A DNA stretch of 64,000 nucleotides, taken from the NCBI GenBank assembly GCA_933207985.1, contig OW240915.1, positions 269,554,120 through 269,618,119 of the forward strand, read 5' to 3'. Below the pieces are notes generated by a model, which searched no databases, was not told the DNA's origin, and saw only the letters and a list, made by a program, of their open reading frames with translations. Source of the DNA: Pelobates cultripes. Lineage: Eukaryota > Chordata > Amphibia > Anura > Pelobatidae. A program made the translations under genes and the position numbers. Below are positions 35,301 through 47,300 of the stretch, in pieces (the stretch's first letter is position 1; each line of letters opens with the position of its first letter).

Positions 35301-38300
35301 CTTGAAAATGTACTCTTCAGGACAAAAGTTTATGTGCATCATAGTGATTTTACACATATTGGCCTCAGCTTGGTTTGTCCCTCTGGTACACTGTTTTGAG
35401 CAGAGGATAGATGCAAGTCTTTGGCAGAATGTAGGGGCCTAGTTGGGACATACTTGTCTATTAGGGAGGATAGATAGGTGGAAATAGCATTATGTAGAGA
35501 TTTGAAAGCAAGAACCAGAATTTTAAATTGAGCCTTGTATCTTACGGGAAGCCAATGCTGGGACTGACACAGGGGTGAGGCGTGGGAGGTGCGGGCGGAC
35601 AGGAAGAGGAGCCTCGCCGCCGCATTTCTTATAGTCTGCAATAGGGCAAGTTGGGAGTATGTAAGACCACTGAGACGCAGAACGCAGTAGTCAAGGTGAG
35701 AGAGGACAGTGGCATGGATCAGCACCTGCATCTGGCGTTAAGTAGGGTCAGATGCACACAATGTTTTTGAGATGGAAACGGCAGGATTTGGCGATCGACT
35801 GGACATGAGGGGTGAAGGAGAGGTCGGAGTCAAAGAGAACATCTAGGCAGCGAGCCTGCGTGGTGGAGCTTATGGTAGCACCATTAACGTGAAGGGAGAC
35901 TGAAACGGGAGTAGCAACACTTGAGGGAAGAAAGACCAGAAGTTCTGTTTTGGACAAGTTGAGCTTAAGGAAGTGGGCAGCCATTCAGTTAGAAATAGAA
36001 GAGATGCAGTGAGAGACACTAGTGGAGCGATCAGGGGAGGACAAATAGATTTGTGTGTCATCCGCATAGAATTGATATTGGAAGCCAAAGGAGCTTATGA
36101 GAAATTAAGTGAACACAGAAAATAATGGAGTTTAGCAAAGTATGGCAAACCTACCAATTAATATTTTGCTTTGGTCTTTTATTTCTTTAAGCTTTTATGT
36201 GCACAAAGGTGACAGTCCCTATGTATTGTGTCTTAATGTATGTATTTTACTGTGGCCGTTCAGTGTTGTAATTGTTTTGTACATGCTTCCTTTAGCATAA
36301 TGACGAAAAGGTAACTTGTTTTTTTGTATTTTTTTTTTAAATTTATATTTATAAATACCCCGTTCTCTACTACAAGTGTTGGCCTTCTATGTATCTTAGG
36401 CTGCTACTGTCCTAGCTTGTAAATGCCTAGCTGTGTGTAGATTAGAATTGCATGTGTTTGATGTCTGCACGCTTTTATTATTGTTAAAGATTGATATCGG
36501 AAAAAGTGACAATGCTCTATGCTTGTTTGCATGTGTCATGATGCTGTGGAAGTTATAAAAACATGTTGTTTCTGTTATCTTTTTCATTCACTGCTTTGAT
36601 AACGATTACATTTATCTTATTTCTTTATTTTATTCTAACATAAGTTGTGTTTTTCTAGATAGGTGGGCTTGGGTTCATGGCAGAACATTACCATATGTTA
36701 CGTATTCTCAATCCAGTAGGTTATACAAGCTCATGTTAGCCAATTGTTTGAGCACCAACAACTGTGTGTTAAAAGTTGCTGGTGTAAATGTGTTGATCAA
36801 ACTTGCTAAACATGTGAGGTCAGAAAAGCTGTGTGGTTGCTCTATTCTGTTTGACACAGCACTTCACGCTGTAGACATTGTACTTACTCATTGTAAGTTT
36901 ACAAATGCAACTGATGTCAGGCTGGCAAGCACAAGAATTGCTCATTTATTAACGGTAAAAGATTTTGGGCCACCCTTGCTGACCTAAACTATTTGTTAAT
37001 TACAGCAACTTGAGCATGCCATCAGGGAGTGATCTAATTAGGCGTCTAATGACATTTATGGAGACAAACATACATCATTTCGTGCACCAAGATATCAGAT
37101 CCAGAAAAATAGGAAGATTGATTTTACCTAGCACTTGGAGTATTATGCATATAAATCAATTCTGGGGCAATCCGTTGAGTGACTGCATCACTTTTAGAAC
37201 TTTGCTAATTTGGCCTTTATACATATTCCCAAATGTTCATATATCCATGATTTACACTAAGGTGTTTTAACTGCTCAATACTTTGGTAAAATGTTTGAAT
37301 TTAAAAGTATGTGACTATTGCTAGCTGCTGTTGAACTAAAACAGTCATAGGCTGACTCAGAATCATCTGAATTACATTTCGAAGATTGTAGAGCAACAGT
37401 TAATTTGCCTGTTTCAAATGAGGTTTCCTTTTAATATAGAAGAAATTTGTATAAATAGATTTTTCTCTTTCCAGCCTGACCGATTAAGGCAATTTGGAGC
37501 AATAAATCGTCAGCAAGAAATGACTGATCGGAACATTCCTTATCGACCTGGAGCTACCTATGATCCACAAAATACTGTCAGGAGAAATGGACCAAAACCT
37601 GCATACGAAGAGAGAGCTCCACCTGAAAGAGCCAGAGTAGCTTTCCAAACACCAACGTTTGAACCAGCGGTCCATGGAAATGACTATCCTGGGGTTGTGA
37701 ACCCATCAAGTGAACAATTTCACCGAGGTTTAGCTAGTGCTCTTGGAGAAATAGTTGTTCCTAGGTAATTATATATTTCAATTCAGAAGTAATGGGAACA
37801 CCTATGGTTATCTCAGGGATACCACTGTAATTTGTAAGGAGGGCTTGGTCTATTTCGGTGCTGTGCTAATCCATAGTCTGATAACTCTGCATTTTGCAGT
37901 TCTTATCCTGGACATTATTTATTCAGCTTCTGAGAATGTGCTACACATTCTGTTATCATTTGCTTGGATACATGAGGGTAGTAAGTACCCAACTGGTGGT
38001 TTTGGCAGTGCAGTTTAAAAAAAATAATGCTGTTGATAATGCTGTGATTGTAACCTGGGCTTTATCTAGTAAATGTTAGAGAATGCTAGAGAACAGACAG
38101 AAATGATACAGAAACTCACATTGCAGGAGAAAATACTGCACTCACAGAGTTCTAATATTGTTTAATTTCTCGTTGCAGGATTGCTGCAGTTCCCCCTCCT
38201 AACCCACCTGTCCTGACTGATAACTACAGGACACCCTATGATGATGCGTATTACTTTTATGGCGCAAGGAACCCGCTGGATCCCAACCTGGCATACTGTG

Positions 38301-41300
38301 AGCAATCCTCTTAGTTTAGCCATTGGGTTATCATTCAAACCTTACGCAATTGTGTTAAGTTGCTAATGGAGAAAGCTAAATGCTATTTAAAAAAAAAAAA
38401 AAAAAATTGTGTAATAAAAATATTAATTGGTGCTTTCAGACACACTGGTGGATAATGAAACCATCAAATGCATAGTGTACATACACATGTTGGGTACGTT
38501 ATTATTGTAGGCTTAGATGAATTGCTCTCATCCAGTGATTTTATTGTTGCTCTCATTGGCTATATGGAGGCTAAGTTCATCTTGAGGTCGCATGCTAACA
38601 AGATAAATGCATTATAATACAAAAATTAGATAAACTGTAGTCCGAATCATAATGCTTTTCCGGGCAATGTAATTGAAGTATCCTTTTGTCAGCATTACAT
38701 GACTGATTACATACTGTATTCTTTTCTTGATTCTTGTTCCTTAATCTATTCCATGCTCAAACAGATCACCCAAGCATGCTGGGTCCTCAGATTGCTCCTG
38801 GAGTCGGCATTCCTGCTCCACAAATCCTTCAACCAGAGGATCGTGCTGTGTAAGTATTAGATGTGCAAATATGTGTCATTTTTACTAGTGTGCTGTAATT
38901 TTTACTCTTTTTTTTTTATTTATTTTTTTTATATTTATTAAATGAAATCATCTATTCATCCATGTTCTGTATATATTTCATATATAAGTGGGTTTTTTTT
39001 TTTTAAAGATTCTTTATTTTCATTTTCAGGTTTCATTTGCACATTTGAACATTTTGTACAGAAAGAAGAAAAGAACGGGGTGGTTATTTGGGAGAAACTA
39101 GTTGGGTACGACATTAGTTCGTTTGCTTTCGTGTCTGGCACTTTGGGCCGAAGCATCATTACTATCCCGTCTGTCGCGGATCCCTGTTTGTAGGGAGTCG
39201 TATATTCAGCTCCTCTGTTTGTGTTGTTAGTATTCATGCTTCAATGAGGAGGTCGTAGTTGGGGTGCTGAGCGTTGTGTTGGTCTTATTAGTTAACTGTC
39301 TGAGGATAGTATGGCGCTTGTATATCTGTTCCGCCAGGGTTGTCGTGGATGGTCGTTTTTAGGTGGGGGTTGGCGTCAGTGTAGGTTGCTGCTGCAGGGT
39401 GGTTAGTTGTGTGGCATTGGGCAGCAGTACCTGACTCGTGAGTAAGGTCACAAGTCAGGGGATGGGTAGGGAAGGGGGGGTGGGGGGAGGGGGAAAGAGG
39501 GGGTGTTCGATGGGGCTGGTGGTAGGGTGCTGCCCTCCTGGTTACCCCCCGGAGCTCCGATTTGGTGGATTGGGTTGGGGGTTGGGTAGATGGGCTGCAT
39601 TTTGTCTTTTGTTATGGGCTGATGTTGGTGGAGTGGGTTGTGTGGTAGCCTTGTATCACCATGGGAGTGCGTTGTATCCTTCCAGCCATGGGTCCCATAC
39701 TTTATGAAATGAGTTTGGGGTGTCATGGACCTGTGCTGTCAGCTTATCCATGGCTATGTTGTCAGTTATTTTAGTGTTTATTTGGGGTTGAGTGGGTATG
39801 TGTGGTGTGGACCAAGTTTCCGCTATAGCTCTGCGTGTGGCCAGTGCTATTCTAGCTATGAGTTTGTTTTCATTGCGGGTGAAGGTATCAATGGGCTTAG
39901 AGAGTAGGAGGGCCCAGGGGTCCAGGGGTATTGGCTTGTTAAGGATTCTGGTTAAGAGTGTTGTAATTGTTTTCCATAGAGGAGTGAGTTTGGGGCATGT
40001 CCACCAGCAGTGGAGGAAAGTGCCGGTTTCGCCACACAATTTCCAGCAAAGGTTATTGGGTAATCGGTTCATTGCCTTCAGGCGGAGGGGGGTGAGGTAC
40101 CACCTAAAGAGCATTTTGTAAGCTTGCTCTTTGTGGGTGACACAGATTGATATGGATTTTATGGATGCCCATATGTCTGCCCATTCGGTGGGATCCTCAA
40201 GAGGTCCCAGGTCGTTTTCCCATGCTGCTATGTAAGGAAGGGCCACCTGAGTGTGGTGTGTGGTTAATGTTATGTATAGGTTTGAAATTTGGCTCTTTCT
40301 GGCTGGAGAGCGGAGGGTATCCCTCTCAAACTCAGTTAGGGTCGAGGTGGCTGCCATGCGTACCGTATCCGTTGCTGCAAAGCTTCGGAGTTGGAGATAT
40401 CGAAAGTAGTCGTAGGTGGTTAGGGATTCAGGGTTGGGGATTTCTGAGTATTGTAGGAGCTTACCATTGGGGTAGAGATGTCCTAGTCGGACTATGTCTC
40501 TGTCCTCGAAGTGGGCGTAGTGTCTTGGTGTGAGGCCTGGTGGGAACATTTTGTTGCGGAGAATCGGTGTGAGGGGCGATAGGCCCGTGGAGAGATCAAA
40601 CTTATCGCTGAGGCGATCCCAGAGATCTAGGGAGTGAGTGATCGTTGGTGACGTGGGTGGTGGCAGTGGTCTGTATGGTTTTGGGGTCCACATATATTGG
40701 GAGGGATGGTCCCAGCCGAAGATGAGGTGTTCCAGGTCTACCCATCGTTTGTGGGCAGGGGGGAGGTGCCAGTGCTGTATTTGTGTTAGGTGTGCGGCGT
40801 GTAGGTAGTGTGTGAGATTAGGGAGGCCTAGCCCTCCGGAAGGCTTGGGTACGTATAGTGTGGATCTGCGGACTCGGGGTCTCATTCCATTCCAGATGTA
40901 TCGGTCTATGGCTGTTTGCAAGTGTTTGAGGTCTGATTTTTTACAGGGGATGGGAAGCGCTTGGAAGGCATAAAGGAATTTAGGTAGGAGATTCATTTTG
41001 ACCGACGCTATTCTTCCGAGCCAGGAGATGGACATCGGTTTCCAGCGTTCTAGGTCCGAGTACGCTTTGTGCAGGAGGGGGGGATAGTTGGCAGTGTATA
41101 GAGTGGTGGTGTCGTTGGTGATTTGGATACCTAGGTATGTGATCTCTGTTGGGCAGATATGGAAGGGGAAGTTACTTCTCAAGGTGGAGGTAGTGATATT
41201 GTTGAGGTTTAGCGGCATGAGGTCTGATTTTGTGGCATTTAATTGATATCCTGAAATCGTTGAGTATTCTTGTAGGGTTGACATTAGGGCCTCTAGGGTT

Positions 41301-44300
41301 GGGAGGGGGTTAGTTAGGGTTAGGAGGATGTCGTCTGCGTATGCAGCGACGGTGAATGTTTCGTCCCTTATCCTGATTCCCTCGATTTGTGGGTTGATCC
41401 GTATGGCCTCTAGGAGGGGTTCGAGGGAAATGGCGAATAAGAGGGGGGAGAGGGGGCATCCTTGACGGGTGCCGTTTAGTATCGGGAAGGAGGGGGGGGT
41501 GATGTTGGGGATTAGAAGTTGGGCAGTAGGCGTATGATACATGGCTTTCAGGAATTGGGTAAATTCTGGCGGGAATCCGAATTTATGGAGTACTGCATAA
41601 AGGTAGGGCCAGAGGAGGCGATCAAACGCCTTTTCGGCGTCCAGGGATAGTATGATCGCTGGGAGGCGTTTTTGGTTGGCGTACCATATTAGGTCAATGG
41701 TTCTCCGCGTGTTGTCTTGTGCTTGTCTTTGTGGTATGAAGCCTACCTGGTCCGGATTAATGAGTTTCGGTAGGTAGGGGTTAAGTCTAGTTGTCATGAC
41801 TTTGGTCAGTATTTTTAGGTCAATGTTTAGGAGGGAAATGGGGCGGTAGTGGCCTGGTTCGTCGTGGGGTTTTCCTGGTTTGGGTAAGAGAGTGATGTTA
41901 GCTTGTGTCATGTCAGCGGGTAGTGGCTCCCCTTGTAGCATCGCATTAAAGACTTTGCTTAGTCTGGGTGTAAGTATGTCCCCGAAGGATTTATAGTAGA
42001 TGGCCGTTAACCCGTCGGGGCCTGGGCTTTTATTAGGTTTCAGGGTCTTTATTGCCGCTATTATTTCCTCTGGAGAGATGTCTGCTGCTATCCTCGATCT
42101 GGCGTCTTCGGTGAGGGAGGGGAGGGAGAGCCTCCTAAGGAGGTTATCCGTTTGGGATTGGATCAATTCTGTTGGGGGTTCTGGGGTATGGTTGTATAGA
42201 GAGGTGAAGTAGTGTCGGAAGACTTCCCCTATCGTGTGTGGTATGTCGCTCATCGCACCGTTTGAAGTGCGGATTTTTGTGATACGCTTTGTTTCGGTCA
42301 AGTTTTTGAGGCGCTTTGCTAGCATGGAGTCTGCTTTATTGCTTTTCTCGTAGTATTTTTGTTTGGTCCATGCTAGAGCTTTAGTGGTAGCTGCAAGAGA
42401 GAGGCTTTTGAGCAGGGACCTGGCTGTTGTGAGTTGTTCAAGGTGTAAAGGGGTCGGGTTGCGTTTGTGGAGGGTTTCTAGTCGGCCTATTTCGGTTATG
42501 GTTTCCATTAATAGTTTGTTGTGTTGTTTTTTACGTGCAGTCGCTAGAGCTATCAATTTGCCCCTTATTACCGGTTTATGGGCCGCCCATAACGTGATTG
42601 TGGAGGATACAGAGGGGTCATTTAGGGTGAAGTATTCTGTGATGTCTTTTGCAATGGATATGGTCACTAGTTTGTCTTGAAGAAGTTGTGAGTTGAGTTT
42701 CCATGTCCATGGGCGTAACATGTTTGGGATGGAGAGGGTTAGGGAGATGTCGGCATGATCCGACCAGGTGATGTGACCAATGGATGTGTGTGTGATTCGC
42801 GAGGTGACGTTTGGAGAAACCAGAAAGTAGTCAATGCGGGAGTAGGTGTTGTGGGGGTGGGAGTAGTATGTGAAGTCTAGGGTTGACGGGTGTTGGGCTC
42901 TCCAGATGTCTAATAGGGTGTGTGTATTTAGAAAATTGGAGAAGAGGGTGTCGTTTACGGAGGATCGTGGTTCATTCCGGGGCCTGGCAGTGCGGTCCAG
43001 GGTTGGTTGATGTGTGGCATTGCAGTCACCGCCTATGATGGTGAATGTGGCACTGTGTGCTGTTAGGTGGGCGGAGAATGTTTGCCAGAACAGTGGTTCA
43101 GGGGTTGTAGGGGCGTATAGGGAGGAGATGGAGTAGGTCGTGGGGCCTATTCTGCCGGTGAGTGTGAGGTACCTCCCGTGTTTGTCCGGGAAGGCCTGGA
43201 TGTCGGTCAGTGGGCATGATGATTTGAGTATGATGGCCACCCCTTTGGTTTTTGCATCCGGCGAGTTAGCGAGGAAGGTGCGGTTGTAGTGTTTGTTCTT
43301 GGGTGGGAAGTGTTTATGGGGGGTGAAGTGGGTTTCTTGGATCATAAGGATGTCCGCTTTTTGGCCGTGAGCCCAGCGTAGAAGGGAGTGTCGTTTTTTA
43401 GGGTTATTGAGGCCTTTAGCGTTTATGGAGACACAATGTAGATTAAGTGGCATGGTACGGGTTATATCGCTCGTAGAGCGTGACTTGTGGAAGAGGGGTA
43501 CTATGGTCAAGAGGGGGTTTTGGAGCCCAGGTGGTCCCCAGAGGGCAGCGTTGGGACTTAGTGGGGCGGGTGAAGTGGGGTAGAGGGTGGGTTTGCTGGG
43601 CTTACTACGGTTGCCAGCAAGGGTGGACTGTGTTGTCCGCGGTCTCTCGGGCCTGGAGGGTCCAAGGCCGGCGGTACTGGTCTAGTCACGGGGGGAGAGG
43701 TGGTCGTCTACTTCAGGGCATGTGGCAGGCAATTTTCTGTTTCGTTTGGGCAGTCGTAACTTATAACAGAACTTAGGTGGGGTCAACTTAGGATGCAACA
43801 GGTGGGAGTCAGGTTTTCCCCCGATCCCTGCCTCCTCCCTCCAAGTGTCCAGGGCCGGAGGGGGGTGAGGGCATGGGGTTAGGTGATGTTGAGGAGTAGG
43901 TGGGGGCTGATCTCCTGAGTCCTGCTTGAACTATTTACATGTCGAGCCGCACCCCTTATCGTCTTTTAGGTCTTGTTGAGTGGTGTGTTAGTAATTCTGT
44001 TGGTGTGGGTGTTGTTAGTGTGGTGCATGGGTCGGGCTCCAGTAAGTGTGGTCCCTCTATGGGATATCGTCTGGCACAGCAAGAGTGGTTATGAGCTATG
44101 GGTTTTCAGCATGCACTTTCCTCCGGCTGTGGAGCCGTCACGGCCCGCCACCCCCCCCGCCCCAATGAGGGGGGGGGGGAAGGCCGCCAGGGCCCCAGGC
44201 CGTCCGCTCCCTCCCGCAACTCGTCCCCAGATGTTGGGCGCTCCCCTTGTGTGTAGCGACAATACTCGAGGACAATGCTTCATCTTGTATTCCCCTGGGG

Positions 44301-47300
44301 CCCCCCCCCTCCACGGAGCCAAGACCGCCGGGCCCCCACCGCCAGGGGAAGGGAGCGGAAGGCCACTGGGGCCGCCCACCCCCCCCCAGGCGCGGGGCCC
44401 AAGGCGCCCCCAACCCCGCGGCCGTCGTCAAGCTAAGGGACCAGTCCCGAGCGCCTCCTAGGGTGCACTCCTTCCCCGGGGTCCGGGGCCCCCAACAGTC
44501 CCCCCTCCCCACTGCCCTTCCCCGCACCCAGGCCCAGAGTGTCCCATTGTGGGTCTTACTGTGCGCCCAGTGTCAGTTGAGTTCATGTGGCACTTCATCT
44601 TGTGAGCTGGGGAGTGAACAACCCTCGGGGGGAGTCCTCTCCCGGTGCTGCCGAGGGGAGCGGTGCAGCATTCCGGCTTGCCACGTGGTCTTGCCGGAGG
44701 GCAACAGGTCCAGGGTCAGGCGGAGGGGAGCCCGGTGGTGAACTGTGCCAGCGGTGGGCGCGATCATTGAGGTCTGCAGATCTCCGGTATCACCCCGGCC
44801 CCTTAGAGGCAGTCCATGCACTGCTGGTGTGTTGATTCGGTTGTCATCTGGTGCCGGGGTGCCGGAATATGCTGTGGTGTAGATCTTGTGGGTCGTGGAT
44901 GAAGTAGGGGTGCGGTCACGGCTCCAGTCGTTGGGTTTAGGCGTAGGTCTGTGAAGAGCGTTGTCCTCTGGTGCGGTCTCTTTGAGGCTGCGGGTCCCAC
45001 GGTCGGCGTTGTGGCATAGGCTGTTGTGATGCTGTGTGCAGTGCTCCGTTGAGGTCGCTGATGCCTAGTTGTGCAGCAAAGTCTCGGGCCTCCGACGGTT
45101 TAGTTAGCGTGAAAGTGCGGTTGTTGTGTCGCACCATTAGCTTAAAGGGATGACCCCAGGAGTAGCGTATCCCCAGTGCTTGTAAGGCTTGGGTCAAGGG
45201 TTTCAGCTCCCTCCGTTTTCGTAGGGTGGTGGGTGCTAGGTCATGATAGAGTTGTACTGTATGACCTTCTATTTGTAGTGGGGTCTCCCTTGTCGCCCGC
45301 ATTATCGCTTCCTTTATGTGGAAGTAATGACAGCGGATGATGATGTCTCGAGGCTGTGTGGGGCTCGAGGAGGGCGGTCGGAGGGCCCTATGGGCTCTGT
45401 CTAGGAGGAGGTCTGATGGTAGGGCGTCAGGAAGCAGGCTGCTGAAGGCTTCATGGAGTATGGCAGTGAGTGCTTCGGGCGTTGAGGGTTCTGGTAACCC
45501 CCTGATGCGGATATTATTACGCCTGGACCTGTTATTGAGATCTTCTTGCATGTCTTCTAGGTATGTGAATTGCTCCTGTAGCTCTTTTATGGAGGCTTCG
45601 TGGGTGGAGGTGGTGGCTGTTACCTCCTCCATTTTGTTTTCTAGCGCTTGCGTCCGCTTGGTGAGGTCTGTGAGTCCTTCCTTGAGTGGGGCCAGGTGTT
45701 TTGTCAGCTCCTCTGCCACCAGTGATTTCATCTCTGTCAGCATGTCCTTCAGGTCTCTTTTAGTGAGGGGTGCTGATGGTGCATCCACTTTGTGGCTGGT
45801 TGTGCTGGTCTCAGAGTCGGAGTCTGAGGCCTGCTGGCTAAGCATGCCTGGCGCCTCTTTGTCCGGCCTGGGTTTGAAGATGGGAGCCACGGCCGTTCCG
45901 GACTTTGATTTCCTCCCCCCGCCCATACTGTTGCGGTCCGGAGTGGTGGGTGGTTGGTGTGCTCGGTCTGATGCTAATTTTAGCGGGCTTAGTCGCCCCT
46001 GGTGAGAGCTTTACTTTTTTGCCGCCACGGAGCTCCCTCAGTTCGCGGCCATCTTCGTCGGCGGTCAAGCTCCGCCCCCATATAAGTGGGTTTTAAAGGA
46101 ATTTGAATGCAAGAACCTCTGCGTTGGCCTCAAATCATTATAATGCATACATACTCTGAAGTGATGAATATTCATCAATTCATTTACACTGGTACCAGAA
46201 AGCCAGTCAAGATTTTGATTTCCATGGATCCCTGATGAGGCTTGTGGAGGATATTTGAGTTCTCAGAGCAATGCTGACCCCTTTTTTCTTACAGATATAC
46301 TTTAATGACTGAAAATGTACCAAGTCTCGTTTTTGATTCACACGTTTCTCCTGTCCTTGTTGAAATTGAACTCTTCTTTAAAATATGGTTTCTGGCAAAT
46401 TGGGCAATGTTCAAATTTTAAAAAATCATTTTTTTTAACCTCTAAATAAGTGACCATATTATCCAAAATGCTGTGATTGCTGAGTTGCATTTCAATGCAA
46501 CTATATTTATCTGTTTTATATTCTAGTCCTAATGCACAGAGAGTTGTGGGTAGAAGTGGAGCAAGTTTGGGATTTATGCCTGAAGAGAGACCAAGGCAAT
46601 CCAAAGCGGCTGCTCAGTCCTACCAGGATGCTCTGGCACTGCAGGTACTGTACTTAGTCTCATGGTTACTACTCTTTCTGCTCCCACTGTATGTATTTTA
46701 GCAAGTTTTTTTTTTTTTTCTTGCTGGCTGGTCGGATCAAAAATGAGAAGTAGGGCTTAGTTTTTAGTTTTTTTCTGTAATTTACAGAATAGAATCCACC
46801 TTTACATATAAATAATGGCATTTTTATAATGCATTAATAATATAAACAGAACATAATACCTTCCCTTTCAGATTCAGGAAAGGAACGAAAAACGCAGGAA
46901 AGAAAAAGAGGAACAAGAACAGTATGACGCGAAACTGGAAACGGATATGAAAAACTATAATCCTTGGGGAAAGGGAGGAGGCGGTGCTCCACTTAAAGAT
47001 GCCAAAGGGAATCTGATCAGTAAGTGAAGTGTTAGTATGTGTGTCTGGAAAAGGCTTTCATTTCATATTTTTGGATATATTTCAAAATTATTTAATAGTT
47101 TGAAGAATTTTTTTAATATTTAAATATGTTGATTTTTAAAAAATCTATTTTAATATTTTGAAAAAAATAGATATTTTAAAAAATATGAACTAATTAGAAA
47201 ATTATGCAAAACCATTAAATTAAGGCTTTAAGTAGTCTAGAAAACCTATATATCTCTAGTGATTTATATTTCTAGTAAAATGTATACATTTACATAGAAA

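Larger units (their letters stand above)
38997..46079 (-). mobile_element. Full-length L1/Tx1-type LINE, two open ORFs
   Basis: About 7.08 kb on the minus strand: 5' UTR (46079-45927), ORF1 (45926-44937), a long spacer (44936-43511), ORF2 (43510-39656), 3' UTR, an AATAAA signal (39018-39013) and an A-tail of about 10 bases. Both ORFs are open with all catalytic motifs, and the element is bounded by a perfect 15-bp target-site duplication at a TT/AAAA site. These are marks of a recent insertion that may still be competent for movement. It belongs to the L1 group by its AP-type endonuclease, RT and C-terminal CCHC box. Confidence 0.93.
38850..46526 (+). other. CSPP1: CSPP1 intron 15, enlarged by an antisense L1
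   Basis: About 7.1 kb of this 7.7-kb intron is the single L1 described below. Without it the intron would be roughly 0.6 kb, typical of this gene. The L1 runs antisense to CSPP1, the orientation that avoids exposing L1 poly(A) signals to the host transcript. Confidence 0.85.

Noticed and set aside
36733..37270. Two 84-86 codon plus-strand frames before exon 13
   Set aside because: No CSPP1 similarity, no suitable flanking splice sites in phase; exons 12 and 13 join directly as in mammals.
39438..42680. Plus-strand frames of 60-128 codons opposite L1 ORF2
   Set aside because: Shadows of the antisense ORF2 and its 3' UTR.
44089..44835. Several overlapping 80-164 codon frames on both strands in the L1 spacer
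   Set aside because: GC-rich composition removes stop codons; products are Gly/Pro/Arg low complexity and no frame is supported over another.
45337..46005. 222-codon plus-strand frame opposite L1 ORF1
   Set aside because: Antisense shadow of ORF1, which has clear coiled-coil and RRM features.
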